DNA from: Bradyrhizobium guangxiense
Lineage (GTDB): Bacteria > Pseudomonadota > Alphaproteobacteria > Rhizobiales > Xanthobacteraceae
DNA length: 64,000 nucleotides
Assembly (NCBI RefSeq): GCF_004114915.1
Contig: NZ_CP022219.1
Location: 7,156,949 to 7,220,948 of the forward strand
Direction of reading: 5' to 3'
This document shows positions 40,131-48,943 of this stretch, piece by piece; positions within the stretch are counted from its first letter, which is position 1, and each line of letters starts with the position of its first letter. The notes beneath the pieces were generated by a model. The model saw only the letters and a program-made list of their open reading frames with translations. It was not told the DNA's origin and searched no databases. The position numbers and the translations under genes are program-made.

Positions 40131-40426
40131 AATTGCGGTCCGTGGCGCCGGTTCGCCTCTTCAATGAAGGTCGTACCCGCTGAGACGCAGTGGTAGCAAT
40201 ACCGGACGGCGGGCCCCGAAAGCGAATGCAGTTGCGAGACCCGTTAACTCGCGCGAGCGCCTCCGGCGAGCGACGCGTCATCCACACGAGGATCAAAGCC
40301 GGATGTCCGAGACCACCATCGCTCACGAAGCCCTCTGAATAGCGCGCGCCAGATAAATCCTAGCTTGTAAGGATATTCGCACTATATCTTAGGTCTATTA
40401 GCCGACGAATACGCATCCGATCCTCT

Positions 40427-41422
40427 ATGGCCGCTGAGATCCCCCTTATCCCACCCATTCCGCAGGGACTACTCGACGCCGCCCAGCGCGGTAAACTGAT
40501 TCCGTTTGTGGGTGCCGGAGCTTCCGTTCTCGGTGGGTGCCCCAATTGGGGTCGGTTCGCAGACGGGGCTTTAGGCGATTGCATCAGGGCCGAGAAGTTC
40601 AATCATGGGCAGTACGACCAAATTCGTCATCTGTCTCCGCGGATGAAGCTGTCGATTGCCCGAGCAATCGAGGCCGAACACGAGTTGAAGATCGATTACG
40701 CCAAGCTGATCCAACCAAACGACTATTCGAAAAATGAGGCTGGGCAGCGCGTCTACCGGAGCTTAGGCAAACTCGGTCGCACCTTCGTCACTACCAATTA
40801 CGACGAATGGTTAGACACGGAGATTCCGGACCGGAAGCTTTCGGTTGACCCAAGCGCTCAAGAAACGAAAGCGACCACGCCGAGGCCACGCCGCTCAATC
40901 GTCAATGTGAACGACTTTACACCGGCAAACTTGAGCCAGCCCGACTGCGTGTTTCATCTGCATGGCTCGGTGACTGATCCGAGTGGCATGGTGATGACGA
41001 CGCGAGATTACATCAGCCGTTACGCGAATGACCGGCGGTCGGATGATCCCTCTCAAGAGAATCGAACGCTAACTTTTTTAGAGTTTCTTTTTCAGCAAAG
41101 GACCGTTCTCTTTGTCGGGTATGGACTGGATGACCTCGAAATCCTTGAATATGTGATTCAGAAAGCACGACAACAGGTGTCTCCAGGACAGCCGCAAGCA
41201 CGTCACTTCATGCTGCAAGGCTATTTCCAGCATGAATATGAACTTATGAGGAGCCTCACGCTATACTATGCGCAATGCGATATTGAGTTGATACCTTTCC
41301 GACGTGATCAGAGAGATTGGCATCAGCTCATAGAAGTGCTTGAGGTATTCGCGACGGCCATGCCCGCGCGAACGCCGCTCGGTCTCCAAAAGCAAGTGGA
41401 TATGGAGGCGTTGCTTGACTAG
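40427..41422 (+). CDS. SIR2-family protein, probable NAD-consuming effector of a three-gene defence cassette
   Basis: 331 residues. The SIR2 nucleotide fold spans about 25-260: PFVGAGASVLGGCPNWG (NAD phosphate loop), VTTNYDEWLD (catalytic Asn), FHLHGSVTD (catalytic His), and LFVGYGLDDLEILEYVI (ribose/adenine region). Bacterial SIR2 proteins of this SIR2_2 type act as NADases in Thoeris, DSR, AVAST and similar abortive-infection systems. The TTG start of the next gene overlaps its 3' end by 8 bases, so the two proteins should be made together. It differs from sirtuin deacetylases in lacking the zinc Cys tetrad. The defence role is inference. Confidence 0.85.
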   Translation: MAAEIPLIPPIPQGLLDAAQRGKLIPFVGAGASVLGGCPNWGRFADGALGDCIRAEKFNHGQYDQIRHLSPRMKLSIARAIEAEHELKIDYAKLIQPNDYSKNEAGQRVYRSLGKLGRTFVTTNYDEWLDTEIPDRKLSVDPSAQETKATTPRPRRSIVNVNDFTPANLSQPDCVFHLHGSVTDPSGMVMTTRDYISRYANDRRSDDPSQENRTLTFLEFLFQQRTVLFVGYGLDDLEILEYVIQKARQQVSPGQPQARHFMLQGYFQHEYELMRSLTLYYAQCDIELIPFRRDQRDWHQLIEVLEVFATAMPARTPLGLQKQVDMEALLD

Positions 41423-44243
41423 TCCTCTCCCGGCTAAACTCGAATCGTTTCTCGATATGATGCGCCAGGACGATGATCTGGCCCGGCACGGTTTCGATCT
41501 GCTGTCGAAGCGCGACGAGCCGGAGCAGTACTTCGATGCGCTGAAGGACAGCGGCTTCTTCGCGCCAGCCAACAATTCCGGTCCTGCTCCCTCTGCAAAC
41601 CCAGAGCTTGTCTATATCCCCTTCTGGCATGGCTTGAATTATCTCCAAGTCGTCGCGAAGCGTGCGGTTGAAAGGGACGACGCGGAACTGGTCGAGAAGC
41701 TCCTTGCGGTCATTCGGGACGTGACCCGTTTCAGGGACCCGTCGACGGGAGAATATCGAGACAATTATCACACCTATTATCGGTTCGCTGAAATCGTCGG
41801 CATTCTTCCGTTAAGCGCAATTGCGGTTGATGACATTCGCCTGATGGCCGTTTGGCTGAAATCCAAGTTCGACCGCGGGTTGGTCGCGAACTCGCTGAGC
41901 AAGGGGCTGATGGCTCGTCTACTTGCAAGCGATGTGACCGAGAACATCCAAAAGGCCTGTGCTCTCTTGGAAGAGTGCATGGTTTACGAATGGGTTCCCG
42001 CAGGTAAGCGTCAAAAGCGCGAGCTCATAACAATAGTTGATGACTACTGGCTCAAAGAGATGTTGGACGCGCACGCCCGCACATTCGGCGCGAAAGCCGG
42101 GTTGCAAGCTGTCCTTATTTTCGAGAAGGGTGTTCGTGCCATCTTCTCGGACAAACGACGTGGCTACGGCAGCACCTTGTGGAGGCCTTCGATTGAGGCG
42201 AGCGCTCAAAACTCGGATTGGCGGGCGGCCGAGAATCGCTTTGTCGACGGCATGCGGGATTCTCTGGATGGATGGATCGAGGCCGCACCGGCGACCGCCA
42301 GCGGTTACGTGAAACAAGCGTTGCAAGACGGCGCCGAAATTGTACGCCGCATCGCGTTGAACGCGGTTACGGAACATTTCGAACTTCTACGGGTCGGCTT
42401 CGAGGAATTGATCGCCTCGAAGTTGTTTACGTCAGGGCACCGCCACGAGCTCTATCGGTTGCTTTCACAACACTTTGGCGAACTCTCGCCGGAGGGCAAG
42501 GCGGCGGTGATTGAGGCTATTCGTAATTTGCCGCTGCCGCCAACGGGCGAAGAGCGCGAGCGTCGCCGCAAATACACACAGCGGGATTGGCTTTCTTCGA
42601 TCAAGAATTATCCAGAAGGAGCGGAAGCGTTCGCTGAGCTCGCGAGCGATCCCGAATTGGGCCCTCTTAGTGAGCATCCGGATTTTCTGAGCTATCATGA
42701 GACACGGGCTGGTCCGGGGCCGACGCCCTTCACCTCGGACTCGCTGGTTGCCTTCGCAGAGGACGGGTCACTTATTGAGCGCCTTAATGGCTTCACGGAA
42801 ACGGACTCTTGGAGAGGCCCGACGCTGGGTGGTTTAGTGGCGGCGTTGGAAGGATCGGTAGCTGCCAACCCCAACGTATTCCTTCCGCTACTCGGCGATT
42901 TTCGCGATGCGAAGGTCGTATTTCGACATGCAGTAATTCAGGGCTTTAGGAACCTTTTCAATTTAGGAAAGGAGAAGTGGGGCGATTTCGAGTGGGATGC
43001 CGCTTGGCCGAAGCTGATGGCCTTCTTTACTGAGTGCATGGCTGACCCAGAGCTTTGGGCGAAGACCGAGGAGAAGGAGCAAGTCGATCGGGTCCCGACG
43101 CGCGGTTGGATGAAATCCCTCATCGCGAGCTTCTTGGAAGCGGCAACGCGGGATGACGAAACGGCATACCCTGAATGGCTATTGCCGCAAGGTCTTTCGA
43201 TCATAAAGATCTTGCTTGAGCGGGCGCCCGCAAGCGAGTTGAACATGAAGGATCCCATGACTCAGGCGCTCAACACGGAGAAGGGGCACGCGATCGGGGC
43301 GCTTTACAATCACGCCCTGCGAGCCTGCCGGTTGGCAAAAAGCAAAGAAAATTCGACGGATTCGGCGTGGGCCACGGTCAAGGATATCTTCGATGCGGAA
43401 ATTGCTAAATGCCGCAATGCCAATTTTGAGTTCTCGACCTTAACCGCCTCGTACATCGCGAATCTGGAATTCATGAACTACCCGTGGCTGGTCGCAAACG
43501 TCGCTAAGTTGTTCCCGATGAAGAAGTATCCAGATAGCTTCGCGGCCGCAATCGGAGGCTTGGCTTATGCGACGCCAAGCAGGCGGAACTATGAGCTCCT
43601 TTCCTCTAATGGCGTTTTCGATGAAGCTCTATCGGTCAAGCTTGAGGACCGGCATGGCCGCGATCGCGTGATCGAATGGATCTCGCTAGCTTACCTCTGG
43701 GACGATGAAGAGCTTGACTCGCCTATCATTCAAAAGATCTTTCGCGCCGGAGCGGCCGAGTTGGAAACGATGTCCCAATTCTTCTGGTCCATTCGAGGAA
43801 ACAAGCTAACTGAAAAGCAGAGACAAAAAGTACTCCGGTTTTGGGGTCGCTGTTTGACCTGGGGCCAGTCGCAAGCGAACATGCCGGAAAAGCTCATGGC
43901 CCGTTTGAGCCGACTGAGCCCATACCTGAGGACGCTTGATGGAGAAGGGAGGAAGCTCCTTATCGCGGTCGTACCCTATGCCCACACCGATTATGCCACA
44001 GATCAAATGGTCCAGGAGATTGCACGCCTTGCGGACGGCAATCCGCAGGCCGCGGCCGAGATACTGGAGCGGATGCTCGACGCTAGTGCGCCGACTTACG
44101 ATCTCGACGATAAGCTAAAGAAACTGATCGAAAAGCTTGCAACGCTTGGTTTGCGCGATGCGGCCTTTCGTTGCGCAGAGAAAGTTCGGAAGTCGCTCCC
44201 CGGCATGCTTGATCTCTACAAGAAGCTTGCAAGTTCGAGCTAA
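41415..44243 (+). CDS. Large all-helical protein of the SIR2 cassette (unknown family)
   Basis: 942 residues if started at the TTG, which has a perfectly spaced GGAGG (6 bases) inside the SIR2 gene; the first ATG is 42 bases later. No membrane helix, signal or catalytic motif is seen. The sequence reads as helix pairs throughout (for example AVERDDAELVEKLLAVIRDV, QALQDGAEIVRRIALNAVTE), suggesting a HEAT/TPR-like solenoid, with a distinct C-terminal part after about residue 640. In SIR2 systems such large partners often sense phage components, but this is inference. The next gene starts 16 bases downstream. Confidence 0.75.
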   Translation: MTSPLPAKLESFLDMMRQDDDLARHGFDLLSKRDEPEQYFDALKDSGFFAPANNSGPAPSANPELVYIPFWHGLNYLQVVAKRAVERDDAELVEKLLAVIRDVTRFRDPSTGEYRDNYHTYYRFAEIVGILPLSAIAVDDIRLMAVWLKSKFDRGLVANSLSKGLMARLLASDVTENIQKACALLEECMVYEWVPAGKRQKRELITIVDDYWLKEMLDAHARTFGAKAGLQAVLIFEKGVRAIFSDKRRGYGSTLWRPSIEASAQNSDWRAAENRFVDGMRDSLDGWIEAAPATASGYVKQALQDGAEIVRRIALNAVTEHFELLRVGFEELIASKLFTSGHRHELYRLLSQHFGELSPEGKAAVIEAIRNLPLPPTGEERERRRKYTQRDWLSSIKNYPEGAEAFAELASDPELGPLSEHPDFLSYHETRAGPGPTPFTSDSLVAFAEDGSLIERLNGFTETDSWRGPTLGGLVAALEGSVAANPNVFLPLLGDFRDAKVVFRHAVIQGFRNLFNLGKEKWGDFEWDAAWPKLMAFFTECMADPELWAKTEEKEQVDRVPTRGWMKSLIASFLEAATRDDETAYPEWLLPQGLSIIKILLERAPASELNMKDPMTQALNTEKGHAIGALYNHALRACRLAKSKENSTDSAWATVKDIFDAEIAKCRNANFEFSTLTASYIANLEFMNYPWLVANVAKLFPMKKYPDSFAAAIGGLAYATPSRRNYELLSSNGVFDEALSVKLEDRHGRDRVIEWISLAYLWDDEELDSPIIQKIFRAGAAELETMSQFFWSIRGNKLTEKQRQKVLRFWGRCLTWGQSQANMPEKLMARLSRLSPYLRTLDGEGRKLLIAVVPYAHTDYATDQMVQEIARLADGNPQAAAEILERMLDASAPTYDLDDKLKKLIEKLATLGLRDAAFRCAEKVRKSLPGMLDLYKKLASSS

Positions 44244-44259
44244 GGTCGCAGGTTAAACC

Positions 44260-46098
44260 ATGGCCGTTAAGAGTAATAACCACGTCTGGGATTATCTAAC
44301 CTACTATCTCGGAATCAAGCACGACCCAGGCTTTGCAGTTCTCGTTTCCGGGCCTTGGGGCGTGGGCAAGACGTATCTTCTCAAAGCGTTTTTGAAGCAA
44401 GAGTTCGGGGGGGAGGCGACTAACTACATTTATGTCAGCTTGTACGGACTTTCGAGCGTCGACGAGATTGACGATGCGCTCTTCCAGGCTGCGTTTCCTG
44501 CCTTAACAGGAACAGCCGCCAAGGTGGCTGGCCGCGTAGCCAAAGCTGGCCTGAAATTTCTTAAAGTCGACCCGGGCGACTGGAATATCAAAGAATTTCT
44601 GAACAAGTTTAAGGCGAAGGTTTATGTGTTCGATGACCTTGAGCGATGCGAAGCGCCAATCAATAAGGTCCTCGGATACATCAATCAGTTCGTCGAACAT
44701 GCTGGCGCGAAGGTGATTGTTCTCGCCAACGAGGCGGAAATCGGCGCCGACGAGGACTATGTTCGTCGGCGAGAAAAGCTTATCGGAAAAACATTGCATG
44801 TGAATTCTGTATTTGATGAAGCGTTCAAGCATTTTGCTTCGAATATCGACCATCAGGGCGCACGCGCGTTCATTCTGGCCAATGCTGCCGACATAGCGAC
44901 TATCTACAACCAATCCGATCTCAACAATCTGCGCATCTTGCTGCAGACCATGTGGGATTTTGAGCGCTTCTATGCGGCGCTCTCGCAAGAACACGTGGCC
45001 AGCGAAGAAGCCATGGTGACGCTGTTGCGGTTTCTATTTGTGCTGTCGTTCGAGTTCAAGGCGGCGCGCATCACTGAGCATGACATTGCTTCGGGCCGCG
45101 GAATGACAGCGAGCCTTATCGCTCAACTCGAGAAGGATAAACCGAAAAGGCCCATCGCGATTGCAGGTGAGCGGTATCCAATGGTGGATATTGATGACAA
45201 TATCCTGTCGAACGAGCTGCTGGTTGATTACCTCGTGCGAGGCGTTGTTGATGCGGACGCTATTCGTATGGAGCTAAAAAAGAGTCGGTTCTTCATTAGC
45301 GTTGCAGATGAACCAGCCTGGCAGACGGTCTGGCATTGGTTCGAGCGGTCCGATGCTGAATTCGATGCTGCCCTGCAAAAGATGGAGGAGCAGTTTAAGC
45401 AGCGGGCGTTTACGCGAGGAGGCGAGATCCTTCACGTTCTCGGCCTGCGTCTCTTCCTGGCAGACCAAAGCATCTTGCAAGTTTCGCGAGCCGATGTTGT
45501 CGCGCAGGGGAAGCAATATATCGACGACATATACCAAGCGAAAAAGTTAGACATCGAGCCGTCCGACGACGCTCGTGAGCTTCGTTTTCAAGGATGGGGA
45601 GGCCTCGGCATTTGCGAGCATGATACGCCCGACTATAAGGTGCTTTTTGCGCATTTGGCATCAACGATGCAGCGTTCAGTCGAGGATAGTTATCCGGAGA
45701 AAGCTAGGGAGCTTCTGTCCGCGATGACGTCAGACGTAGATAGCTTCTACCGACAGGTCTCGCTGAGCCATGCCGACGCCAGCCATTACGTTCGTGCCCC
45801 GGTTCTTGCCAAAATGCCGGTAGACGAATTCGTAAACGCCTTACTAGCCCTCCACCCAAGCGCACAGCGCTTGGCGATGATGGCGCTCAAAAGTCGCTAC
45901 GAATATGGCAGCCTCGATCAAACACTGCAGGAAGAAAGGCCGTGGATAATCGCGGTGCACGATGCTCTTGGAGAGCGTCTCCCGCAATTGAGTGCAATTT
46001 CACGGCGTCGCTTTGGGATGCTTCTCGACTGGTACATGCAGATAATCAAACCCGAACCAGATTCAGAGAACCGGGCCGCCGCAAAGCCAGTTTGCTGA
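44260..46098 (+). CDS. KAP-type P-loop NTPase of the SIR2 cassette
   Basis: 612-residue STAND/AAA-like ATPase. Walker A VSGPWGVGKTYLLKAFL (about 29-45) and Walker B VYVFDDLERCEAPINKVLGY (about 121-140) match the KAP family pattern with DDLERC. VIVLANEAEIG fits sensor 1. The C-terminal 330 residues are helical without known motif. No membrane helices interrupt the ATPase core, unlike many KAP proteins. KAP and STAND ATPases act as phage sensors in several defence systems (PifA is a KAP protein). It is the third gene of the cassette, 16 bases after the helical protein. Confidence 0.82.
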   Translation: MAVKSNNHVWDYLTYYLGIKHDPGFAVLVSGPWGVGKTYLLKAFLKQEFGGEATNYIYVSLYGLSSVDEIDDALFQAAFPALTGTAAKVAGRVAKAGLKFLKVDPGDWNIKEFLNKFKAKVYVFDDLERCEAPINKVLGYINQFVEHAGAKVIVLANEAEIGADEDYVRRREKLIGKTLHVNSVFDEAFKHFASNIDHQGARAFILANAADIATIYNQSDLNNLRILLQTMWDFERFYAALSQEHVASEEAMVTLLRFLFVLSFEFKAARITEHDIASGRGMTASLIAQLEKDKPKRPIAIAGERYPMVDIDDNILSNELLVDYLVRGVVDADAIRMELKKSRFFISVADEPAWQTVWHWFERSDAEFDAALQKMEEQFKQRAFTRGGEILHVLGLRLFLADQSILQVSRADVVAQGKQYIDDIYQAKKLDIEPSDDARELRFQGWGGLGICEHDTPDYKVLFAHLASTMQRSVEDSYPEKARELLSAMTSDVDSFYRQVSLSHADASHYVRAPVLAKMPVDEFVNALLALHPSAQRLAMMALKSRYEYGSLDQTLQEERPWIIAVHDALGERLPQLSAISRRRFGMLLDWYMQIIKPEPDSENRAAAKPVC

Positions 46099-46198
46099 CC
46101 GATAAGCTTGGGTCGCAAAGCTTATCAGTCCGCCAAAATTCCATAAAGTTCGATTTGCGAATCCGCGCCCGCCGCTAATTCTTCCATCTTGGTAGGAT

Positions 46199-46660
46199 TT
46201 ACTTCGGCTCGGCTTTCCGAGTGGATGCGTTGAAAAGAGCCTGCTGCTGATCCCACTCAGCTGGGATGGATTTCAACAGCTGCGCCAGTTCGAGCCCGTC
46301 TGGCTGCAGCCCGTTCAGGATGGCTTCGGTGATGGTCGGCGAGAGCAACGTCAGCCGAAGTACGCGGCAAAGATAGGACTCGTTGATCTTCTCAGCTTTG
46401 GCGAGGTCGCGCACAGAGCTAAAGAGGTTCGATTCGAGCATAGAACGCCAACGATGGGCCCGCACGACGGCCTTAACCAACGTGTTGTCGACCTGCGGCT
46501 TCGGGGGTGACCAAGCCTGGGCAGTTGCGGGGGTTACAACGCGTTTACGACCGCCCTGCCGTCGGAACGAGATCGGGATGCTCACGACCATTGCTCGGCC
46601 GTCGCGACTGAGCTTCGGTCGACCAATGGGACCGAGGTTGACGGTGGTCGGCCTGTTCAT
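46199..46660 (-). CDS. Helix-turn-helix protein coupled to the recombinase
   Basis: 153 residues: a basic N-terminal part (GRPKLSRDGRAMVVSIPISF, RRQGGRKRVV) and a DNA-binding-like segment SVRDLAKAEKINESYLCRVL (about 81-100). Its start overlaps the recombinase stop by four bases. Proteins of this kind accompany rhizobial large serine recombinases and may direct or regulate recombination. The exact role is not established. Confidence 0.7.
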   Translation of the reverse strand: MNRPTTVNLGPIGRPKLSRDGRAMVVSIPISFRRQGGRKRVVTPATAQAWSPPKPQVDNTLVKAVVRAHRWRSMLESNLFSSVRDLAKAEKINESYLCRVLRLTLLSPTITEAILNGLQPDGLELAQLLKSIPAEWDQQQALFNASTRKAEPK

Positions 46661-48036
46661 TCGGCTGCCTGCTGGAAGGGTTGGGGCTGCATTTCCGCGG
46701 AGAGCGAGGTTAAGCCTTGGACATTCAGTGTGATGTCCATCCGCTCGGCATGCATGTCGATACGCTCGACAAGCAGCTGAACGATGCGCGACTGTTCCGC
46801 CGGAAACAGTTCGTCCCAGAGTTCGTCGAAGCCAAGCAGCGCGGTCCGCACCTCACCCTCACTGACCTCAGCCGCCTGCTTGCGCAGCGCGCGCCAGGTT
46901 TGGACGATGACCTCCGGAGTTTGTAGCAGCAGACGAACCTGGTCGATGATGATGCGCTCTAACTCGGCGGCGGGTACCAACTTCACGGGGCAGTCTGATC
47001 TGCCCTGCTTCATCGCAGTCTGGCTGATGTAATAGCGATAGAGGCGGCCGGATTTGCGAGTGTGCGTTGGCGACATCGCCGCGCCATCAGGACCGAACAG
47101 CAAGCCTTTCAGCAGCGCAGGAGTTTGAGCGCGGCTGTTGTTTGCGCGCTTGCGGGGGCTTTCCTTGAGAATGCTGTGCGCCTGATCCCAGAGCTTGCGA
47201 TCGATGATCGCCTCATGCTCTCCAGGGTAAGCGGTGCCTTTGTGAACTGCCTCTCCGAGGTAGACCCGATTACGGAGAATTCTATACAGAAGAGTCTTAT
47301 CTATGAGGTGACCATACCGGGTGCGCTCGTCGGCAGTGATAAGCTCTCGAGCCAGAAGGGTTGCAGATTTAAGCTGCACAAAACGCCGGAAGATGGCTCG
47401 TACCCGTTCGGCGTCGGTCTGGTGAACCAGCAATTTGCGGTCACGAACTTCATAGCCGAGCGGCGTCCAGCCACCCATCCATTTGCCGCGCTTGCGAGAG
47501 GCCGCGACCTTGTCGCGAATGCGCTCCCCGATCAGCTCGCGCTCAAACTGAGCGAAGGTCACCAGGATGTTCAGCGCCATTCGGCCCATGGCATCCTTGG
47601 TATTGAATGACTGGGTGACGGAGACGAAGGTCACGCCATAACGTTCGAACAGTTCTACGAGATTCAAGAAGTCGAGCATCGACCGCGAAAGGCGGTCAAT
47701 TTTGTAGACCACGATCACATCGAGCTTGCCGGCTTGGACAGCAGCAAGGAGGCGCTTCAGGGCCGGTCGCTCGAGGGTGCCACCCGAGAAGCCGCCATCA
47801 TCGTAGCGATCGGAAACCGCCGTCCATCCCTCCGCTCGCTGGCTCACGATGTAAGCATCACAAGACTCCCTCTGCGCATCGAGCGAGTTGAAGTCCATGT
47901 CGAGGCCTTCTTCGCTGGATTTGCGGGTGTACACCGCGCAGCGGACTTTGCGGACCGCGGAGCGGCCGGGATCTGCCCGCTCGAAAGAGCTGGCAAATGG
48001 GCGGGCGCGCCGCTTTTGTGAGGTACGGGAGGTCAT
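46657..48036 (-). CDS. Large serine recombinase
   Basis: 459 residues. The resolvase N-terminal domain spans about 30-180: CAVYTRKSSEEGLDMDFNSL with the catalytic Ser in RKSSEEG or its neighbour, DDGGFSGGTLERPALKRLL, VVYKIDRLSRS, and QFERELIGERIRDK. The recombinase domain follows (PLGYEV, then a zinc-ribbon-poor region), with a C-terminal coiled part. It performs site-specific integration/excision of mobile DNA. The start ATG overlaps the DUF2924 stop by four bases; the 51-residue upstream extension was rejected for that reason. It probably mobilised this island. Confidence 0.9.
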   Translation of the reverse strand: MTSRTSQKRRARPFASSFERADPGRSAVRKVRCAVYTRKSSEEGLDMDFNSLDAQRESCDAYIVSQRAEGWTAVSDRYDDGGFSGGTLERPALKRLLAAVQAGKLDVIVVYKIDRLSRSMLDFLNLVELFERYGVTFVSVTQSFNTKDAMGRMALNILVTFAQFERELIGERIRDKVAASRKRGKWMGGWTPLGYEVRDRKLLVHQTDAERVRAIFRRFVQLKSATLLARELITADERTRYGHLIDKTLLYRILRNRVYLGEAVHKGTAYPGEHEAIIDRKLWDQAHSILKESPRKRANNSRAQTPALLKGLLFGPDGAAMSPTHTRKSGRLYRYYISQTAMKQGRSDCPVKLVPAAELERIIIDQVRLLLQTPEVIVQTWRALRKQAAEVSEGEVRTALLGFDELWDELFPAEQSRIVQLLVERIDMHAERMDITLNVQGLTSLSAEMQPQPFQQAAE

Positions 48037-48476
48037 TTGCCGAGCGAGTTTTTGAGGCCAAAGAAAACCCAGCCATTCCATTTGGTGCCCGTGATCTGAC
48101 GAGCGACCGAGGAAAGGGATTTGTAGGGGCGCCCGAGATACTCGAAATCGTCGTGGCGAACGGTCACGCAGTGCTCCACGCCCTCCCATTCGCGGATCAG
48201 CTTCGTCCCGGCGACGGGCCGCAAAAGCGGCCGAGCCTTCCGATCCGCCGGCTTCTGGTCGGCATATTGCTTGGCCATGGCTTTGAGCCGTTCGGTGGTT
48301 TCGTGAGATAGGCCGCCATAGGCTAGTTCCTGGATCCGGTAGGCCAGTCGGCTTTCCAGGAAGCGCCGGTTGTAGGCCGGCGGCTCGGTATCAAATAGTT
48401 CGCGCCAGCGAGCCTTAAGTACGGGCGCAGCGGCGCCTTTAAGGGCGGCCAATTGTGCCATAATAGACGATTTCAT
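48033..48476 (-). CDS. DUF2924 protein of the recombinase operon
   Basis: 147 residues. The family signature regions are LKARWRELFDTEPPAYNRRF, LAYRIQELAYGGLS, and a C-terminal domain HDDFEYLGRPYKSLSSVARQ-ITGTKWNGWVFFGL. DUF2924 genes regularly precede serine recombinases in rhizobial and other alphaproteobacterial islands. Function unknown; DNA binding as an accessory factor is plausible. It has four-base overlaps on both sides. Confidence 0.87.
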   Translation of the reverse strand: MKSSIMAQLAALKGAAAPVLKARWRELFDTEPPAYNRRFLESRLAYRIQELAYGGLSHETTERLKAMAKQYADQKPADRKARPLLRPVAGTKLIREWEGVEHCVTVRHDDFEYLGRPYKSLSSVARQITGTKWNGWVFFGLKNSLGK

Positions 48477-48682
48477 GGCCGTTCTCCGTTCCGCGGCACG
48501 GATCGACCAACGCTCTGGAAAGACGAGAAGTAAAGCTGGTTTTCCCCGTTCACTTCCGAAACTTGACTGGACTTCCGATTCATCAAGCGTTCAAGACCGC
48601 ATGCCAAAATCTCAGCAATTTCGGATAAGCAGTCATCACTTGCGAGGCCGATCTGCGGAGCTGAATGAACCCGCTGAATCAT
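48473..48682 (-). CDS. Small protein of the recombinase operon
   Basis: 69 residues, starting MIQRVHSAPQIGLASDD. No recognised family. It has an amphipathic helix CLSEIAEILACGLERLMNRK. The four-base stop/start overlaps with both neighbours strongly support that it is translated. Confidence 0.65.
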   Translation of the reverse strand: MIQRVHSAPQIGLASDDCLSEIAEILACGLERLMNRKSSQVSEVNGENQLYFSSFQSVGRSVPRNGERP

Positions 48683-48891
48683 TGCGGCTTATCATTAGCT
48701 GCTGCGTCGCAGGCAGCTAACCAGGCATCGATTTCATGTACGAAATAGTAAACCAGGCGAGCTCCGCAGCGATGATGGGGCGGCCCGATCCCGGTCATGC
48801 GCCACTTGGCAAGCGTGGATCGGCTTACGCGGAGGTACTTTGCTGCTTCAATGGCCCGCAGTCGTCGGCATTGTTCTTGATGCACCTTCAT
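48679..48891 (-). CDS. Excisionase/AlpA-like helix-turn-helix protein
   Basis: 70 residues. The MerR/HTH_17-type core is LRAIEAAKYLRVSRSTLAKW-RMTGIGPPHHRCG-ARLVYYFVHEIDAWLAA. This winged helix is used by excisionases and phage regulators. It is the first gene of the five-gene recombinase operon and probably controls its direction or expression. It overlaps the next gene by four bases. Confidence 0.83.
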   Translation of the reverse strand: MKVHQEQCRRLRAIEAAKYLRVSRSTLAKWRMTGIGPPHHRCGARLVYYFVHEIDAWLAACDAAANDKPQ

Positions 48892-48943
48892 GCTCCTTGG
48901 CCACTATGATTCGTCTTGTGCCAAGGAAACTGTCGGAAACCGC

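Larger units (their letters stand above)
39848..40426. other. Non-coding region between tRNA-Ser and the SIR2 cassette
   Basis: 579 bases without a supportable gene. It contains a tRNA T-arm-like fragment and a 17-base tandem duplication (both listed) and must hold the promoter of the SIR2 cassette. The stretch just before the SIR2 start is A/T-rich (AATCCTAGC, ATATTCGCACTATATCTTAG). Confidence 0.5.

Noticed and set aside
40427..41422. Identifying the SIR2 gene as Thoeris ThsA
   Set aside because: No ThsB (TIR) partner and no SLOG domain; the neighbours are a helical protein and a KAP ATPase.
46657..48189. Longer recombinase start at 48189
   Set aside because: Would run 51 residues into the DUF2924 gene; the ATG with a 4-base overlap matches the other junctions of the operon.
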